From positions 679,781-743,780 of the forward strand of contig CAJNOP010000078.1 of assembly GCA_905250075.1 (NCBI GenBank): 64,000 nucleotides of DNA, read 5' to 3'. Both the position numbers and the translations under genes were made by a program. The stretch comes from Rotaria sp. Silwood1. Taxonomy: Eukaryota > Rotifera > Eurotatoria > Philodinida > Philodinidae. Of this stretch, positions 22,917 through 41,591 are shown piece after piece (positions within the stretch are counted from its first letter, which is position 1; every line of letters starts with the position of its first letter). Below the pieces are notes generated by a model. The model was not told the DNA's origin and searched no databases. It saw only the letters and a list, made by a program, of their open reading frames with translations.

Positions 22917-25846
22917 CCTTTCCATTTTGTCTATAATAAAAATGTAATATTATCGAATTATGACAGTTAGTGTTTCTCATTATTTTGAAAATTTCATCTA
23001 AGAAAAAAGTTTAATTTTGTTTTCTTTTTCAAATGAAGGAATAAATAGATTTATTTTCGTTGTTTTATTCATTTTAAATGCATCTTAAAAAGGAAAAAAA
23101 TTTAGTTCAAAGATATCGATGAATAAAACTTTTGTTACTAATTCTTTTCTATACTAAAAAAAAACAAATTATTATACAAAATGAATAGTATTTAACTAAT
23201 TAAGGTTTAGTTTATCGATATTTCACCTATTATAAATAGATTTATGAGAAAAATTTTTCCTAATTAGATTATCATATTTACTCTTTACAAATCTTATTGC
23301 TTATTAAAAACTGTTGTTTCCTACTTTTTCAAAGTTCCATCAGAAATGAATTGATTTTCATCAGCTAGAACAATTAGAAAATAAAGAAAAGAGATAAACA
23401 AGTTATAGAATATTCTATTAATCAACTTATTTCTTATATAGAAATATGTATAGTTGTGAGAATGATGAAGACAAATTTGAATAGATATTTTCTTGAATTA
23501 TTCTATATTAGAGACAAATAAATAATTTCTATTTATTTTTCACAACTCAAGTCAATCACTCACAATCGTATACTAATCAATGACGACCAAAAATAACAGT
23601 CATTTATCGTAATTATAAATGACAATTCTAAATAATGGTCGTGTAAAATTGGTGTTGACGATATTCGAATAATATTGTAATTCATCATATATACCAATGG
23701 CAAATGTTTTACTACATGTGTAATATTTTTTAAATGTATTCTGTATTAATGTAGTGCTCGACACTTCCGAAAAAAAGTAGAATCGAGAATCAAGCCGGAA
23801 CCAATATTCTTTTTTCTGTTTCTCTTACTCGGAACTGGAATCGATAAAGCCGAATATTTTTGTGTTGACAGGTGGAAAGCTGTTGAAATGTTATATTATT
23901 AGAAATCGGAAACATTAATCTACGATTGCGTTAGTGATAAACGATGCTTATTTTTCACAATTGGATGAAAGAAGAAGCTAAAAATAGCTACAATTTTGAT
24001 AAAGACTCTTGAAAAAATTGAACGTTATCAAAAAAATACTTTTTAAGAAAATTTAAGGTTAGATATTCGATTAAAATTTTGAGTCATACTTCTGGTAAAA
24101 GCAAAGTTTTCGTCAGGAAAGACGATTTTTCTTCTTAAAAGTTGGTTTGTCTTACATTAGTTATTTGATAACACGTCTTCAGTAATAATATTGTATCATT
24201 ATAAGAGATAAACTCAAATATTTTTTTTTTGTTTGAAAGCGCATTTTTTCAAAAAATTGAATTTTGACTGAAGAAATAAAATGTTCTCTGGAAACAAAGT
24301 TTTATCGAAATTTGGCTTTTCTTATGAAATTTCTCAGCTTGGCAGATGAGTTTTTAACTTAATTTATGCATGAAGACGAGAAAAAGAACAAAAATCAAAG
24401 AGTTACAAGAGATACTAGACCTGAGCGTCTTCTATTAAATAAAGAAAAAAGAATAAACTATTTTATTTGAGTCAGTTGAATACCATTGAACATATGATAG
24501 ATATTAAAAAAAAACAAGTATGATGAATATATTACTAATATTGTTCTAGATTCTACGAAGAATGATATATAAAGCTGAAATTTATTTCTATGTATAACTA
24601 TGCATATTTTAATATTTTCAGAAAATTTCAGTTCAACAAAAGAATTCTATAGTTGATTAAGAATCATGATTTTATCATTAATTTCTCTTCGTTATTTTAT
24701 CTGCCGAAGAAGTCGCTTTTTTTTCCAAAGTAATAGATATTAGCAATCTTGATAGTTAGTATATTATTTAGAAATAATAATTATGTCAGTTACCTGAAAT
24801 ACTATTATTAGATCATTGCTTTCAAAGATACTTTTCTATGAATCAATATTGAAACCCTTTTTTCGTTTTTCCTAACTAAAATTGAAACTAAATCGTTGAT
24901 TCTAATTTTGTGCTTTTCTTCAAATCATCATTCTCTATCGGAATAACTAATTATCATCAATGATCTGACTTACTCAATAGAACAGAATGCAAGAAATCGA
25001 TTTAACCAAGTTATTTGATTTTATCTTGATACACATTATTCAACATTATAACTAGTAAACGTACTACTATAACCTATCAAGTAATTAGGTCTAAGAATAT
25101 GATTATAAGTCTATATAGTAGAGATATATAGGTATAAGAATTGGAATATGAAGTTTTTGTCACAAGGCTATAAGTATAATATGATAGCTATAATAGCATA
25201 AATATAGGATTATAGTCAGAAGGATATCGACCTGAGACAAAAATGTAAAATAAAAGAAGGAGCTCGTTCTTTACGATAGTAGTATTTGTTTAGGGTTATT
25301 TTACAGTCCAAATATCATTGTAAACTGTGTTCGTATATGATACGGTAACATAAAACGATTCTAATATACCTAACGAAAAGTTAATTTCACGTCTCGCATA
25401 TAATTATAATTTTCTTATTTACGTGCGTTTTCATCATAATTATTGTTAATATATGATCATTTTACGATTATTGAAAAGTTTGATCAGAGGATATTTTCAT
25501 TGTACATTTGTTTGCCTTAAATAAAATAACATGTATAAATAAATGACACGATTTGTTTTTCCTCATCATTTCTCAATCAAATATTCATTTTTCTTGAATG
25601 GGAAAAAAAACTAAAATAAATAATAGTGATAGATTCTTCCTCAAATCACTATTTTATTTGTTTTTTTCCGGGTGTTAATGATGTATGTTGTTGGATCTCA
25701 AACATCAATGAATAAAGATAAGAAAAATAGATGAAGAAAGAGAAACAGCGCCAAGAACGACTACAAAAAAAGACTAATAAAAAAAAAAAACAAGAAAGAA
25801 GGTAATTATATACAGAGACATTTAGGGAAAAAAGAAGTATTGTCAT
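22917..25846. other. Gene-free interval between the convergent fucosyltransferase and AMPK genes
   Basis: Apart from the transposon end noted at 23751-23815, only AT-rich sequence with short chance frames. Confidence 0.45.
23751..23815 (+). repeat. Solo end of a hAT-like transposon
   Basis: Starts TAGTGCTCGACACTTCC, followed by an A-run and GAGAATC...GGAACC. Position by position it resembles the hAT end at 16816-16745 read on the minus strand (TAGAGCCCTGTGGTTCC, A-run, GAGAACCGGAACC). No transposase lies nearby. Confidence 0.4.
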
Positions 25847-31221
<5,375 letters not shown>

Positions 31222-32812
31222 GATTTGATAAATGTATCAGATGGAATCTCAAACTACAATATAAACAAGAAAAATCATAGAAACAAAAGAATGTTATGTG
31301 ACTAAGCCTAAACAAGTGCGTAATAGGGAGCTTCTCACATATATATGTTGTGTGTAGTGGATGCGTAACAAAATTGCTTTATACAAATGATGACTCATCA
31401 CTATTCACTTATGTTTTATCCAATAGGCGCCAATTATTTTTATTCTTATATATCTTGTCATCTAGTGACCTCTTTTCTTCATTCTGTCGTATAATTTCGA
31501 AAAGAAAATTGTCTATCCAAATCTTTTGTATTTTCTTAATTGAAATAGAAAAAAAAAGGAAATTATCTTTATTAAAGTCAACGTTCTTGAATTGAATACA
31601 TGATTTATAGAATCATTTCACACAATATCTAAAATACTTCATTGTTGGACAAAATATTATTTGCAAACTTAATCTACAACGATTTCAATCTTTTTATATA
31701 CTTTGATAGTTATTATTAAACTATATATGACAAAATTTTAATAAAGTATACTGTCGGAGAGTAAACGATATCATCTAAACAAAAGTCAAGAATTTTGTCA
31801 AAAACGATATTATTCTAATTATACATGAAAATGTATTCATTTAAGAATGAACATTGTCAATAGTTATGAACAGAACAACAAAATATTATTTTTTGATCAA
31901 AACTAATCATATGCTCAACTATCGAAAACGATAATTAAAGTCACTGATAGATGGTCAACAACGTTAATATATACTATCGTTTCATATAGTTTGTCATCGT
32001 AACTAACTATTAATTGACGCTTGATAGGCGTACCATAATGACCTTTTATTTATTTTGTCGTACATAATTAATAACGAACGTCAAACAGTATAATAATCGA
32101 GTAGTCGACCGTTTACCATATGGTAAAACGTAGTTGTAATATAGTGCCTACCAAAAAAAAAAAGGGAAAAAAAATCTAAAATAGTTGTTTGCGACTGTGC
32201 TTATTTGTCTTAGAAACCTTTCAAGAATCTATTTCGTCTAATGAATTTTCAAAGTTTAATATAATTTATAGAAAAATTTTAGAGATTCAAAGAAATCTTC
32301 AAGTCTCTATAGATGTGTATAAGTAAAATAGAGCGATGACGACAATATCTATCATCATCTTTTTTCAATTAATGTTCATCATCATCAAAAAAAATTAATT
32401 GTAAAATAATTAGCATAAGTATCTCATAGACGAAAATTTATAGATAATTTTATTCTTTTTCATAATTAAATTATCTCAATATTTATTTAAGAAAAAAAAA
32501 AAAGTGTTAAGTAATATGATAAAGAGATGTCACTCACTGTTCCAGAATCATGTTTTAATCAATCGAGTGTGTGTGTGAGTAGTCTAGAATAAATATGATT
32601 GCATGTTTTTATATCCTATAAAAAGGTGAATAACTATGAATGACTGATTGATTTTCAATTCAACACAACACCTACTTTCACTCTCTCTCTCTCATTCTAT
32701 TTGTTCACTTGTATGGATGCATTCAAGGTTAACATTAGCATTGTATATTTGAAATATAGTGTCGTATATGTAGTCACTCATCGTTAGGATCTTTAACATT
32801 GATATATTATCA
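31222..32812. promoter_or_regulatory. Shared upstream region of divergent genes
   Basis: 1.6 kb between the start codons of the AMPK alpha gene (-) and the PDZ protein gene (+). It must hold both promoters. A CT repeat (TCTCTCTCTCTC near 32684) precedes the PDZ gene. No TATA box could be assigned in such AT-rich sequence. Confidence 0.4.
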
Positions 32813-34461
32813 ATGATAAAAATGGACGAAATCATTGTTTATTCGAATAGTCGTAATGGACTTGGAATACGAATTTTAGGTGCTAAACGAGCTACAAATA
32901 CATCAGGTATTTATATTAAACAATTACTTAATGATGGATTAGCACAAAGAGATGGACGATTAAAAGTAAATTAATTTAAAAAAAAAAGAAACATTTAATA
33001 TGATTGATATATATATATATAGGTTGGTGATCAAATATTATCGATAAATGATGAAACATCTATAGGTATTAATCGTAAACAAGCTGTTAATATTCTTCGT
33101 TCAGCAGCCTCAACAAATCAAGTTCGTCTTCATGTTCAACATTTTATTCCATCTTTATCATCAAGTGAATATCAACAATTATTATATGATGAAAAATCAA
33201 CTGATGATGATAATGATAATAATAATATTCATCAAATTGTTAATTATAATGTAAATAAAACTGATTTTCATAATAGAAGTCTAACAACGGAAAATGAAGT
33301 TCGAATGAGACGTTCATCTAGAAAATATCATCAAGAACAACATCGACATAGTGTAGTAAATTTATCATTTAAAAATAAAAATGATTATAAAGAACAAATT
33401 ACAAATGATCAAATATTAAGCGGACTTGATGTTTCACATGATGCTCTTCAATCATTACTTAATTCAAGATTTAAATTAATAGATCTTGTTGATTTACTTA
33501 AGAAAATCTATCCGAAATTATTATTCAATGATCAAAAACAAGAATTATTATTTATTCAACAATTATCTCAAACAACTTCAGGTAAAATTTAACTCATTTA
33601 TATATTAAGTTACGTTTTATTATTTAATCTTATCATTTTGTTAACTGAAGACATTGAACAAACTTTTGTTAGATTTCATCCAAGCATAAATTAAAATAGA
33701 TTTTTCCAGTAGAGTACTGCGGAACAGTTCCGAATCTCGAAAGAAAGATTTTTCAGACGGGACAAACGGTATCGGAACACGAGAAAGTTTATCCCACAGA
33801 TCTCTATTTTCCAGCGTATACCTGATATTATGATAAAACAATTGAATAATGTTAGTCTGACATATATATTTGTCTATTTGAATATGATAAATATTTAATG
33901 AACAAAAAAACAAAATTATATTTTTTGTTTAATTTTCTAGATGATCGAATAACTTTAAAAGATTTTGAACGACAATCAAGTGTTATTCTTGGTGAACATA
34001 TAAATCTTTTATTACCATTTTATAGTTCATCAAAGCGAAGTTCAACAAGAAATAATAATAATAATAATAAACATGTTGTTGAACTTCATCGTGAAATAGC
34101 TTTATTTCGTTCTAAAATTAATGAACTTAAAACAAAGATAATAAATTGTGAAAAATCACAACGTTTATCTGAACAAGTTGAAATTGAATATGAAGATTTA
34201 CTTAAATTTATTTATGAACAATTAAATCAATATAAATTAAATGAACAAAATCAATTAAAACAAATACGAGAAAATCAACAATTAATTGAAAAATTATTTA
34301 ATTATTTATCTATTTATATTAATAAATCAAGAGATCAACATATTTTATCACAACTTAAACATGAATATGAACAGCAACAAACATTTTTACCATCATCTTA
34401 TCAACAAAATAATTATGAAACAAATATTTTATCAAATAAAACACATCAACAACGCATTTAA
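32813..34461 (+). CDS. PDZ-domain and coiled-coil protein, 410 residues (STXBP4-like architecture)
   Basis: Three exons: 32813-32965, 33023-33581 and 33941-34461 (1233 bp). The start MIKMDEIIVYS at 32813 is directly followed by a PDZ domain, residues about 5-95: carboxylate loop NGLGIRILG, then GIYIKQLL, GRLKVGDQILSIND and KQAVNILR. The middle is charged and low in complexity with an NDNNN run. It is followed by SGLDVSHDALQSLLNSRFK and, in exon 3, DDRITLKDFERQSSVILGEH. Residues about 290-385 form a Gln/Glu/Lys-rich coiled coil. One PDZ domain followed by a coiled coil recalls syntaxin-binding protein 4, but no WW domain is present, so orthology is uncertain. No signal peptide; likely a cytosolic scaffold. 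Divergent from the AMPK gene. Confidence 0.85.
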
Positions 34462-36061
34462 ATTTCAGTTAGATATTATTTCTACTTAATGATTTTGTTT
34501 TTTGTTTTTGTTGTCATATAGAAATAATCATTTGTTTTTATGTTCGTTGCATATCGATGCAGATAAAAAGAGTATCAAACAAATAAGGAGATTTATATTA
34601 AAAAACTTCAAGTTGTTAATAAACGTTTAGTGAATTCATTTCAATTGTATTATTCATTACACTAACGTATTTAATGTCTCATCATATGAATAATCTCATA
34701 TAAACTTATGAGCAAGCGAGTGTCAGAGAGGTGGCATTCACGTATAATTATAAATTGTTCTTGATTTTAACTGACTTTTATGGTGAAAATATTTGCTTTT
34801 AAATAATCATCATAAGCACATTTATATTTGAGAAAAAACAAGTGGTTAAGAAATATAGTGAAATTCATGAAACAACGATTTTCTTTCACAAGAAAACGAC
34901 AAATTGTCTGTCAACGAAACAAATTCGTTTCTTGAAATAATAAAAGTTTCATTAACATAATTAATTTATAAAAATTTAAACTTCATTTTATGGAGTATTT
35001 TTTATTATTGGTTTTTTTCTGGATGTATCTTTTGTCTATTTTAGTATTCACTTTTTCTATCGTTATAGAGTACAAACTATGTGCGGTTGATAAAAATAAT
35101 ATTTATGCAGACCATACAACTGAGATTTTGTTGTTATTTGAAATATATATATATATATATCACCCGAATGAAGAATTTATTTATATCATGCTTAGTGACA
35201 CTTTAGTATCAACTTGATAAATAAAGAACCATGACAATTTAATTCGATCTTGCTATATATAGGCATGTAATGAACTCGAGCTATTTGGACTCTTTGTTGG
35301 TTTTCATCTCTCAAAGAAATAGCTTAGGTATTGCTTTCTTTCATGCATTATAATCAAATCACTTATGACTATTTCAGCATAGTAACGGTCAGAACATCTA
35401 ATGATTAACCATTTTTCTAAAACTTAGCTCTATGATTATTAACGCACCTACTAGTTAGATTTCTTTACAATCTATATGAGAAGAATCTATTGGCTTGAAA
35501 GATCAGTTCTGCACGTTTTCTTTTTGTTGTTTTAGGTAAATTTGAGGTCTTGTATCTCGTGATTGGGAAGCGTTTGAAGGTCTAAAATTTTCAGCATAGA
35601 GAGAAGTGATAAAGATTTATCTACACTAAAATTTTCAGAATATGTGGGAGTGTGGGTATGGTCATAACTTCTTCATCATCCAGACGTCCCACACCCTAAC
35701 CACTGACAGGTTGATGTGATGGCGAAGTGTGGCAATAACCAGACCAAATATTTTGATTCTGTCCCGCTACTGAACAACACTCTAAAGATTATGCACGACT
35801 ATGACTTATGAGAGTTGAACATATAACACAAACAAAGTTCATCAATTATATACTGATGCCATCTATCTATATTAATATAGAATTTGTTTATTTGAAAGTA
35901 CACTACATCGAAACGAAAACTTTTAAAAACAAATCTTAATTTTTTGATTTCTAATATTTTTTTTAATGAAGAAAAATAAAATTCTTAACGAAGGGTAATT
36001 CCATAGATAAGTAACATTTAATGGATATAAGCTCATTCATATATATTGAAAACATTAAAAA
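34462..36061. other. Gene-free interval
   Basis: Holds an (AT)n microsatellite at about 35143-35160 and AT-rich sequence. The region 35640-35760 is less AT-rich and has GTGTGGG-like words, but only two, too few to call a telomeric repeat. No gene was seen. Confidence 0.45.
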
Positions 36062-38922
36062 ATGGTACTTCCAACATTGCATTCTCATTCTGAAACTAAA
36101 CATCTAACAACTCCACAACAGATAAGTCACAGAGGACAAGAAATTAAAACGGAAAAAAAGTAAAAATTCTATCATATGTTCAAGCATTCTTATGGTTGTT
36201 CTCTTTAGTGTTGAAAAGCCTCAAACAACCAACACTATCAATGCACAAACTCGTTATAATTCTGTACATAGTAAATTGGCATCACCTATATCGGGTACAT
36301 TAAGGTAAAATAATGTTGATTTATTTCTTTTATATTATTAATATATGTTTAAAGTGATGATGCACTTCGTATTGAACAAGAAAAACAAGAAAAATTAAAT
36401 CGTCTTCAACAACGTCGAACTCATCTATCAGCTATTTTAGAAGCTGAAAAAATCAAACATCAGGTTTGCATTTTCTTTTAATAAAATAATAAAAAAAAAA
36501 AAAAATTATTTTTTCTAAATAATTAAGAATGAATTAACATCAATTCGTCAATCATCACGGGAATCCATGCCTTATTTGAAAATTGGTGATGATTCTCTTC
36601 ATTCAACTCGTGAAACACAACGACAAGAAGTTACTGATGAAAAAATGAATAAACAATCGATAGTAAACAATCCTAGTTTATATTCAATAGAACAAAATAA
36701 ACTAGAAAATTCACAACCTGAATATTGGTCAGAACAATATAATGAGAGATATTTAGTACAAGAAGAAGAAGAACGAGGAGAAAATAAAAGAACAAATAGA
36801 ATTCAGCAATTGAAAATTATTTTACAAGAAAAAATGGATGAACTCAAACAAAAAGAAGAAGAGGTTTTGTTTTATATTTATTGACTGTTTATAGAATTTT
36901 TCAATTATTTAAATTTAGACGGAAATATTAAAACAAGAAGAAGAACATCTTTTTAGAGAACAATCTGAATTAGATCAATATGAAGAAGAAAGAAAACAAA
37001 TGGAAAAATGTCATATTCAAAAAGATGATGGGTATTTTTTTTTTATTTCAATACTTTCTAGTCTAGTGTTACATCTACAGATAATTAGACGTTTTTGAGA
37101 GGAGTGTAAACGAATATACAACTGATGATTAAAGTCTTTTTTTTTAAATTGAAGTGCAACATCAACTTAGTTTAGTGATTCAAAGGTAAGAGAAGATGAC
37201 GATTATATATATATAAATTGTTCAACTTCAACAATTTAGATGATAGACTAAAAATAATTATTTAAATAGATTAGTTGATAGAAATAGAAATTTTCTAAAG
37301 TTTATAAAATCAAAACTACTATACTTATTAATGACAATGATGAAAACAGTGATAAGAACTTTGTCTTAATATTCAATTCTATATGCATCTCTCTTCATAA
37401 TATCCGGCAAAAACTTCAATAGGAAACTTATTATCAAAAGATTTATCTTCTTTAAAGACGATCTTGAATAAATATATTTACTAAGAAATTTCACAACCTG
37501 CTTGTTCAATTGATATAAGAGACAAAATTACCTATAAAACAGTACTGTAGTATTGACCAAAACTCTTGACACCGACCTCATTCACCGTTATTCTAAGAGA
37601 TAGACACATGAAACTTTGCGTGGATATTGTGTGTAAAAAATGACAATCAACAGTACCATTCGCACTGACTTTGATCGAGTTACAACAGAGTTCTAAAAAG
37701 TAGTAGTCATGTTTCCTGTGAAGCTTATAAATAATGAGTGTCACAAATAACATGACTACTACCTTCTAAAACTCTGACTATATCTACAGAATATTTCTCA
37801 TTTCTATCTTTGATAACAACTCCGAAGAACGTGATGACGCAACGTTTGAATAATCATATAAAATAGTTTTTCCAAGTACATTCTAGAATTAAGATTTAAC
37901 ACTGAATGATCTCTCGTGAAATAAAATTTCGTAGTTAAATGTTACTTTTGGTATCATATCAATGATTGAATTGGTATATGGTTTCTTTTTTCAGACGTTT
38001 ACTTGTTCGACAACATAAAGTTAAATTTCATAAACGATCAAAAGAAATCCAAGAACATTTGGTTTGTTATATATAATAATTTTTTTTACATTCAATATTC
38101 TTCGATATTTAATTGTTAGGAATTAGATATGAAAATTCTTGCATCAATCGCTCATGTTGATAAGGAAACTTGTCTAGAACAATCGGAGCAACGAGAATCA
38201 TTAAGACGAAATGCTTTTAAAATGTTAAAACAGTTTCAACAACAAATGAAATTAGAGAAAGATAAAGAGCAAGAACTTGATGGAATGTTTCCGTAAGTTT
38301 CTTTTAAAAAAAAAAAAAAAGAAGAAATATATTATATTAATATTGTTATTTTAAAGAGAAGAAATTACTAAGCAATGGTTTCGTCGTGAACAAGAATGGA
38401 ATCGTGAAAAAGAATTACGTGAAAAATTAATTCATCAAATTCTAGATGAAAGACAAAAACAAATTATGGACAAATTACATACATTAAAGGAACAAAAACA
38501 AGAAATATATGAAAGACGACGAGCACTTATTGATGATATGCAACAAGCAAGAAAATATGATTTAATTGAAAAACAAAAACAAGCCAAAGAAAAAGAAGAA
38601 AAAAACCAAGATTCATCAAGACAAGTATTCATTCATTGTTTTCTTAATTAAATTAGTACTTGAAACTAATTTTGTTTTTTTTTTGAAGATATCAATTATA
38701 CAACAAGAACGAACACAATCTCGATTAGAATTAGAAAAACAGGATGCTTTAGAATTTGAAAATAAAAAAGCAATACATAATTTAGTAGAAAAATCACAAT
38801 CATCTATTACTTCTACAAATGTTGAACCTAAAGTATTTTATTATTATTAATTATGTATTTTTTATGAGATTTTTTTTTTATTCATTTAGTTTTATGGTCG
38901 TCGTCGAATTAATTGGAATTAG
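36062..38922 (+). CDS. Trichoplein-like (TCHP / TPH-domain) coiled-coil protein, 478 residues
   Basis: Ten exons with consistent phase: 36062-36159, 36209-36304, 36355-36463, 36528-36863, 36919-37031, 37995-38061, 38120-38292, 38357-38624, 38689-38832, 38890-38922 (1437 bp). After a disordered N terminus almost everything is charged alpha-helical coiled coil. The segment from residue 331, EEITKQWFRREQEWNREKEL, followed by REKLIHQILDERQKQ, is the conserved core of trichohyalin/plectin-homology proteins such as trichoplein, which acts at basal bodies, centrosomes and keratin filaments; the length is close to trichoplein's (about 500). Without the last splice, exon 9 would read through to VFYYY and stop at 38850. 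The spliced end FYGRRRINWN is preferred because the 57 bp intron has good ends and the tail is basic/aromatic. Intron 37032-37994 (963 bp) is unusually long. Confidence 0.8.
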
Positions 38923-39496
38923 TCAACACTTTTTTCTTTTTCATGTTTTTGTAAATTTTATGAATAAATATGTGTTAAATCTAAACATTATTTTATATTT
39001 ATTAATTTAATAGTTTTAATATTGAAAGAAAAAAGTTGAGAAAAGACGAATGTTTAATACTAAGATAAAGAATATCTTTTTAATAAACAGAAAATCATTT
39101 GATCTATTGACTATTGCGTTACTCAAAAAAAGTAGTATCAAGATAAAGAATGACAATCTTTTTTTTTATCGTAGTTATTATCATTATTCACGAAAATGAG
39201 AAGAAAAACAACACTTCAGTTTGAAATTAATCATCTTATTGTATATAGAAAGTCAAGCAATTTATATTTTCAAGACAAATATTCTCAAATAATTAATAAA
39301 TAAATGAATAATTCTAAATATCTCTAAAAAAATTTTGTTTTTTTTACTTTCTGCTACAATCTATTAAGATATTAAAGATACGATTAAGAGACACTCAATT
39401 TCATGCATACACTTATGCAAATGTTATCTTTTATTATGATTCATAGCACACCTTATAAAGATGTATGTTTTCTTTTTATCAAATATCTTTTAAAAT
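38923..39496. other. Short intergenic region
   Basis: 574 bases between the trichoplein-like gene and the Cys-rich gene; no feature seen. Confidence 0.5.
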
Positions 39497-39898
39497 ATGC
39501 AACTAATGTTTCTTCCGATAGTTAGTCTTGTTATTTTCACTATTATTTCTTTGATTAATGGTCAATGTACACAATCTCAATGTACTGCACAACAAGCAGG
39601 TTCAACATGTTGTTTTGAAATTGGTTGTTGTCCAGCTATAAATAATGTTTGTTGTTCGAATGATCGAACAAGTTGTTGTTCAACTCAATATCCAGTGTGT
39701 TGTGGTGGTGGAAAAGGTTGTTGTCCTCGAGAATATCCAGTATGTTGTTCTACTTATTGTTGTTCATCTGGTTCGTATTGTTGCGGAAAAAAATGTTGTA
39801 GACGAAATCGATCAACAGCTCATTTCATTGAAATATATGGAGGAATATCAAAAATGAATCAATATCAACAATTAATGATGAATTTATATCATTTGTAG
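39497..39898 (+). CDS. Small secreted Cys-Cys-rich protein, granulin-like spacing, 133 residues
   Basis: Single exon starting at ATG 39497 and ending TAG 39898. Residues 1-22 are a signal peptide (hydrophobic core IVSLVIFTIISLI, then NGQ). The mature region has 22 cysteines between residues 24 and about 100, twenty of them as ten CC pairs spaced 4-8 residues apart (STCCFEIGCCP, NNVCC, TSCC, YPVCCGG, KGCCPREYPVCC). Repeated CCP and PVCC units recall granulin modules, whose core is a ladder of paired cysteines, but the usual granulin has 12 cysteines with some single ones, so this is related or convergent. The tail (HFIEIYGGISKMNQYQQLMM) has no cysteine. Role unknown: extracellular matrix, growth-factor-like or defence peptide are all possible. 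Confidence 0.75.
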   Translation: MQLMFLPIVSLVIFTIISLINGQCTQSQCTAQQAGSTCCFEIGCCPAINNVCCSNDRTSCCSTQYPVCCGGGKGCCPREYPVCCSTYCCSSGSYCCGKKCCRRNRSTAHFIEIYGGISKMNQYQQLMMNLYHL

Positions 39899-41591
39899 AA
39901 AAAAATTTTTTTTTTGTAACGTCTTACTTTTCTGTTTCAGCAAATATTCTTATAATATATGTCAAATGAAAGGTAACGATAGATTTCATTGTAAAAGTGA
40001 TTTGATTTGTCAATTTTAAGAAAACTCTTAATAATTATATATTGTTTGAGAGGTAATTAATTTTACTATTTACTTGTCCAATAACAATGACTGATGTAAT
40101 CTCTACTGATGTTTGTTACCGTTCGATAAAGAATTAAATTCAGTATGTGACTTAAGATATTAGAAAACAAACATAAGTTTCAAAGGAAATTGGAAGAATA
40201 AAAGCTCGAATCTGGTACTAAATTCACTTCCGTTAGCTTTGTTCATTTCAGAAGAATTTTTTGTCATTTATCAGTTGAAGTGATATTTGTCTATAAATCA
40301 TATTTGAATCGACCTATAATTTTAGACATGAAGTAGTTGACACAGTTTGCATTAATTGTTAATTTTCCTTTGACATAAAGAGTAAATCATTCATTTTTTT
40401 TACCGGTACAAAACACTATATAGATGAAGGAACCTACTAAAAAGTAGGTGATACCGTGGATATCGAAAAATAGCTAGAAACTATTTAATAATATAGTAAT
40501 TCTTTCATATTTAATATCACTATATATATATGGTTATGGTTTGGTTTTGAGATATTTTCTTTAGTTTAAGTTAAAAAGTTTACCTCTGATTTTCCTAAAA
40601 CTGATGTGTATATTGATAAAAAAAACTATGATAGACAATATAAATCTGATGATGAGCGATGTTAAACAATCTGAAATAACTGAAAAACATGTTTTTTTTA
40701 AATAAATAAGATATCTTTCGTCATTGGAAAATATATTCTACGAATAATGATATTCCGAATTGATAAAAAATTCTTTCTGAATACTTTTTTTTTTTATTCT
40801 CTATATCTATAAACATTTTTCATTAGTGTAAACCAAACATTTGAAACAATTCTTTCAATTTTCTATTTAATTTTTGCAGAATTATAGAGGATTAAGCTTC
40901 CACGTTGTACGTTCAGTCGCATTAATGGAAGCGCATCGTCAAATTTATTTGAATCACATTAGATAATATTGATAATTGACATTTAAAGTAACATTATAGA
41001 ATTGAACATCGACATTGTTCTAATGTTACAATAAAATTTGATATGCAATGAAAATGCAACTAAAAGCTATTTTTTTGTAAAATAAATGTTCATTGATTTT
41101 TCAATACTATTTCCTGTGTGTCAGTTACAATTTTAATTTGGAGTATCTAAATGAAGTTAACTCTGACAGAGAACTGATGGATTATAAAAGCATATACTAT
41201 GATTAAAGAATGATGCAAAATTATTGAAATCATTATATTTGAAAAATAATAATCAATTTTAAATGATAACAATCAAAATTGTTGACATTAAGTTTTAAAA
41301 TAAAAAAAATATCTTGTGTAAATAAATATTGTTGAATATACATATATAAATATGTATAGTTTTTCAATATTAATAATGCTAATCTATTTATTGACAATAA
41401 AGTCAGCGAAGAAATTTTTAAAAACAATTTTTATTTATTTTATAAGTTTACTTATCCTAATTTTGTCAGACGAAAGATCAGTTCAAATATTTTTTTTTTT
41501 CTCTATGCAGAATGTAAATCACCAAAGACAAAAAAGTAAAAACAAATTTACATGAACACATTCACACACTAATATTTGTTATAAATCTAAT
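39899..41591. other. Gene-free interval between convergent genes
   Basis: 3' flanks of the Cys-rich gene (+) and the ClC gene (-), with AT-rich filler and no recognisable feature. Confidence 0.45.

Noticed and set aside
34286-34489. 67-codon frame overlapping the PDZ gene
   Set aside because: Out-of-frame shadow of exon 3.
35640-35665. TGTGGG-like words as interstitial telomere repeat
   Set aside because: Only two imperfect copies; not an array.
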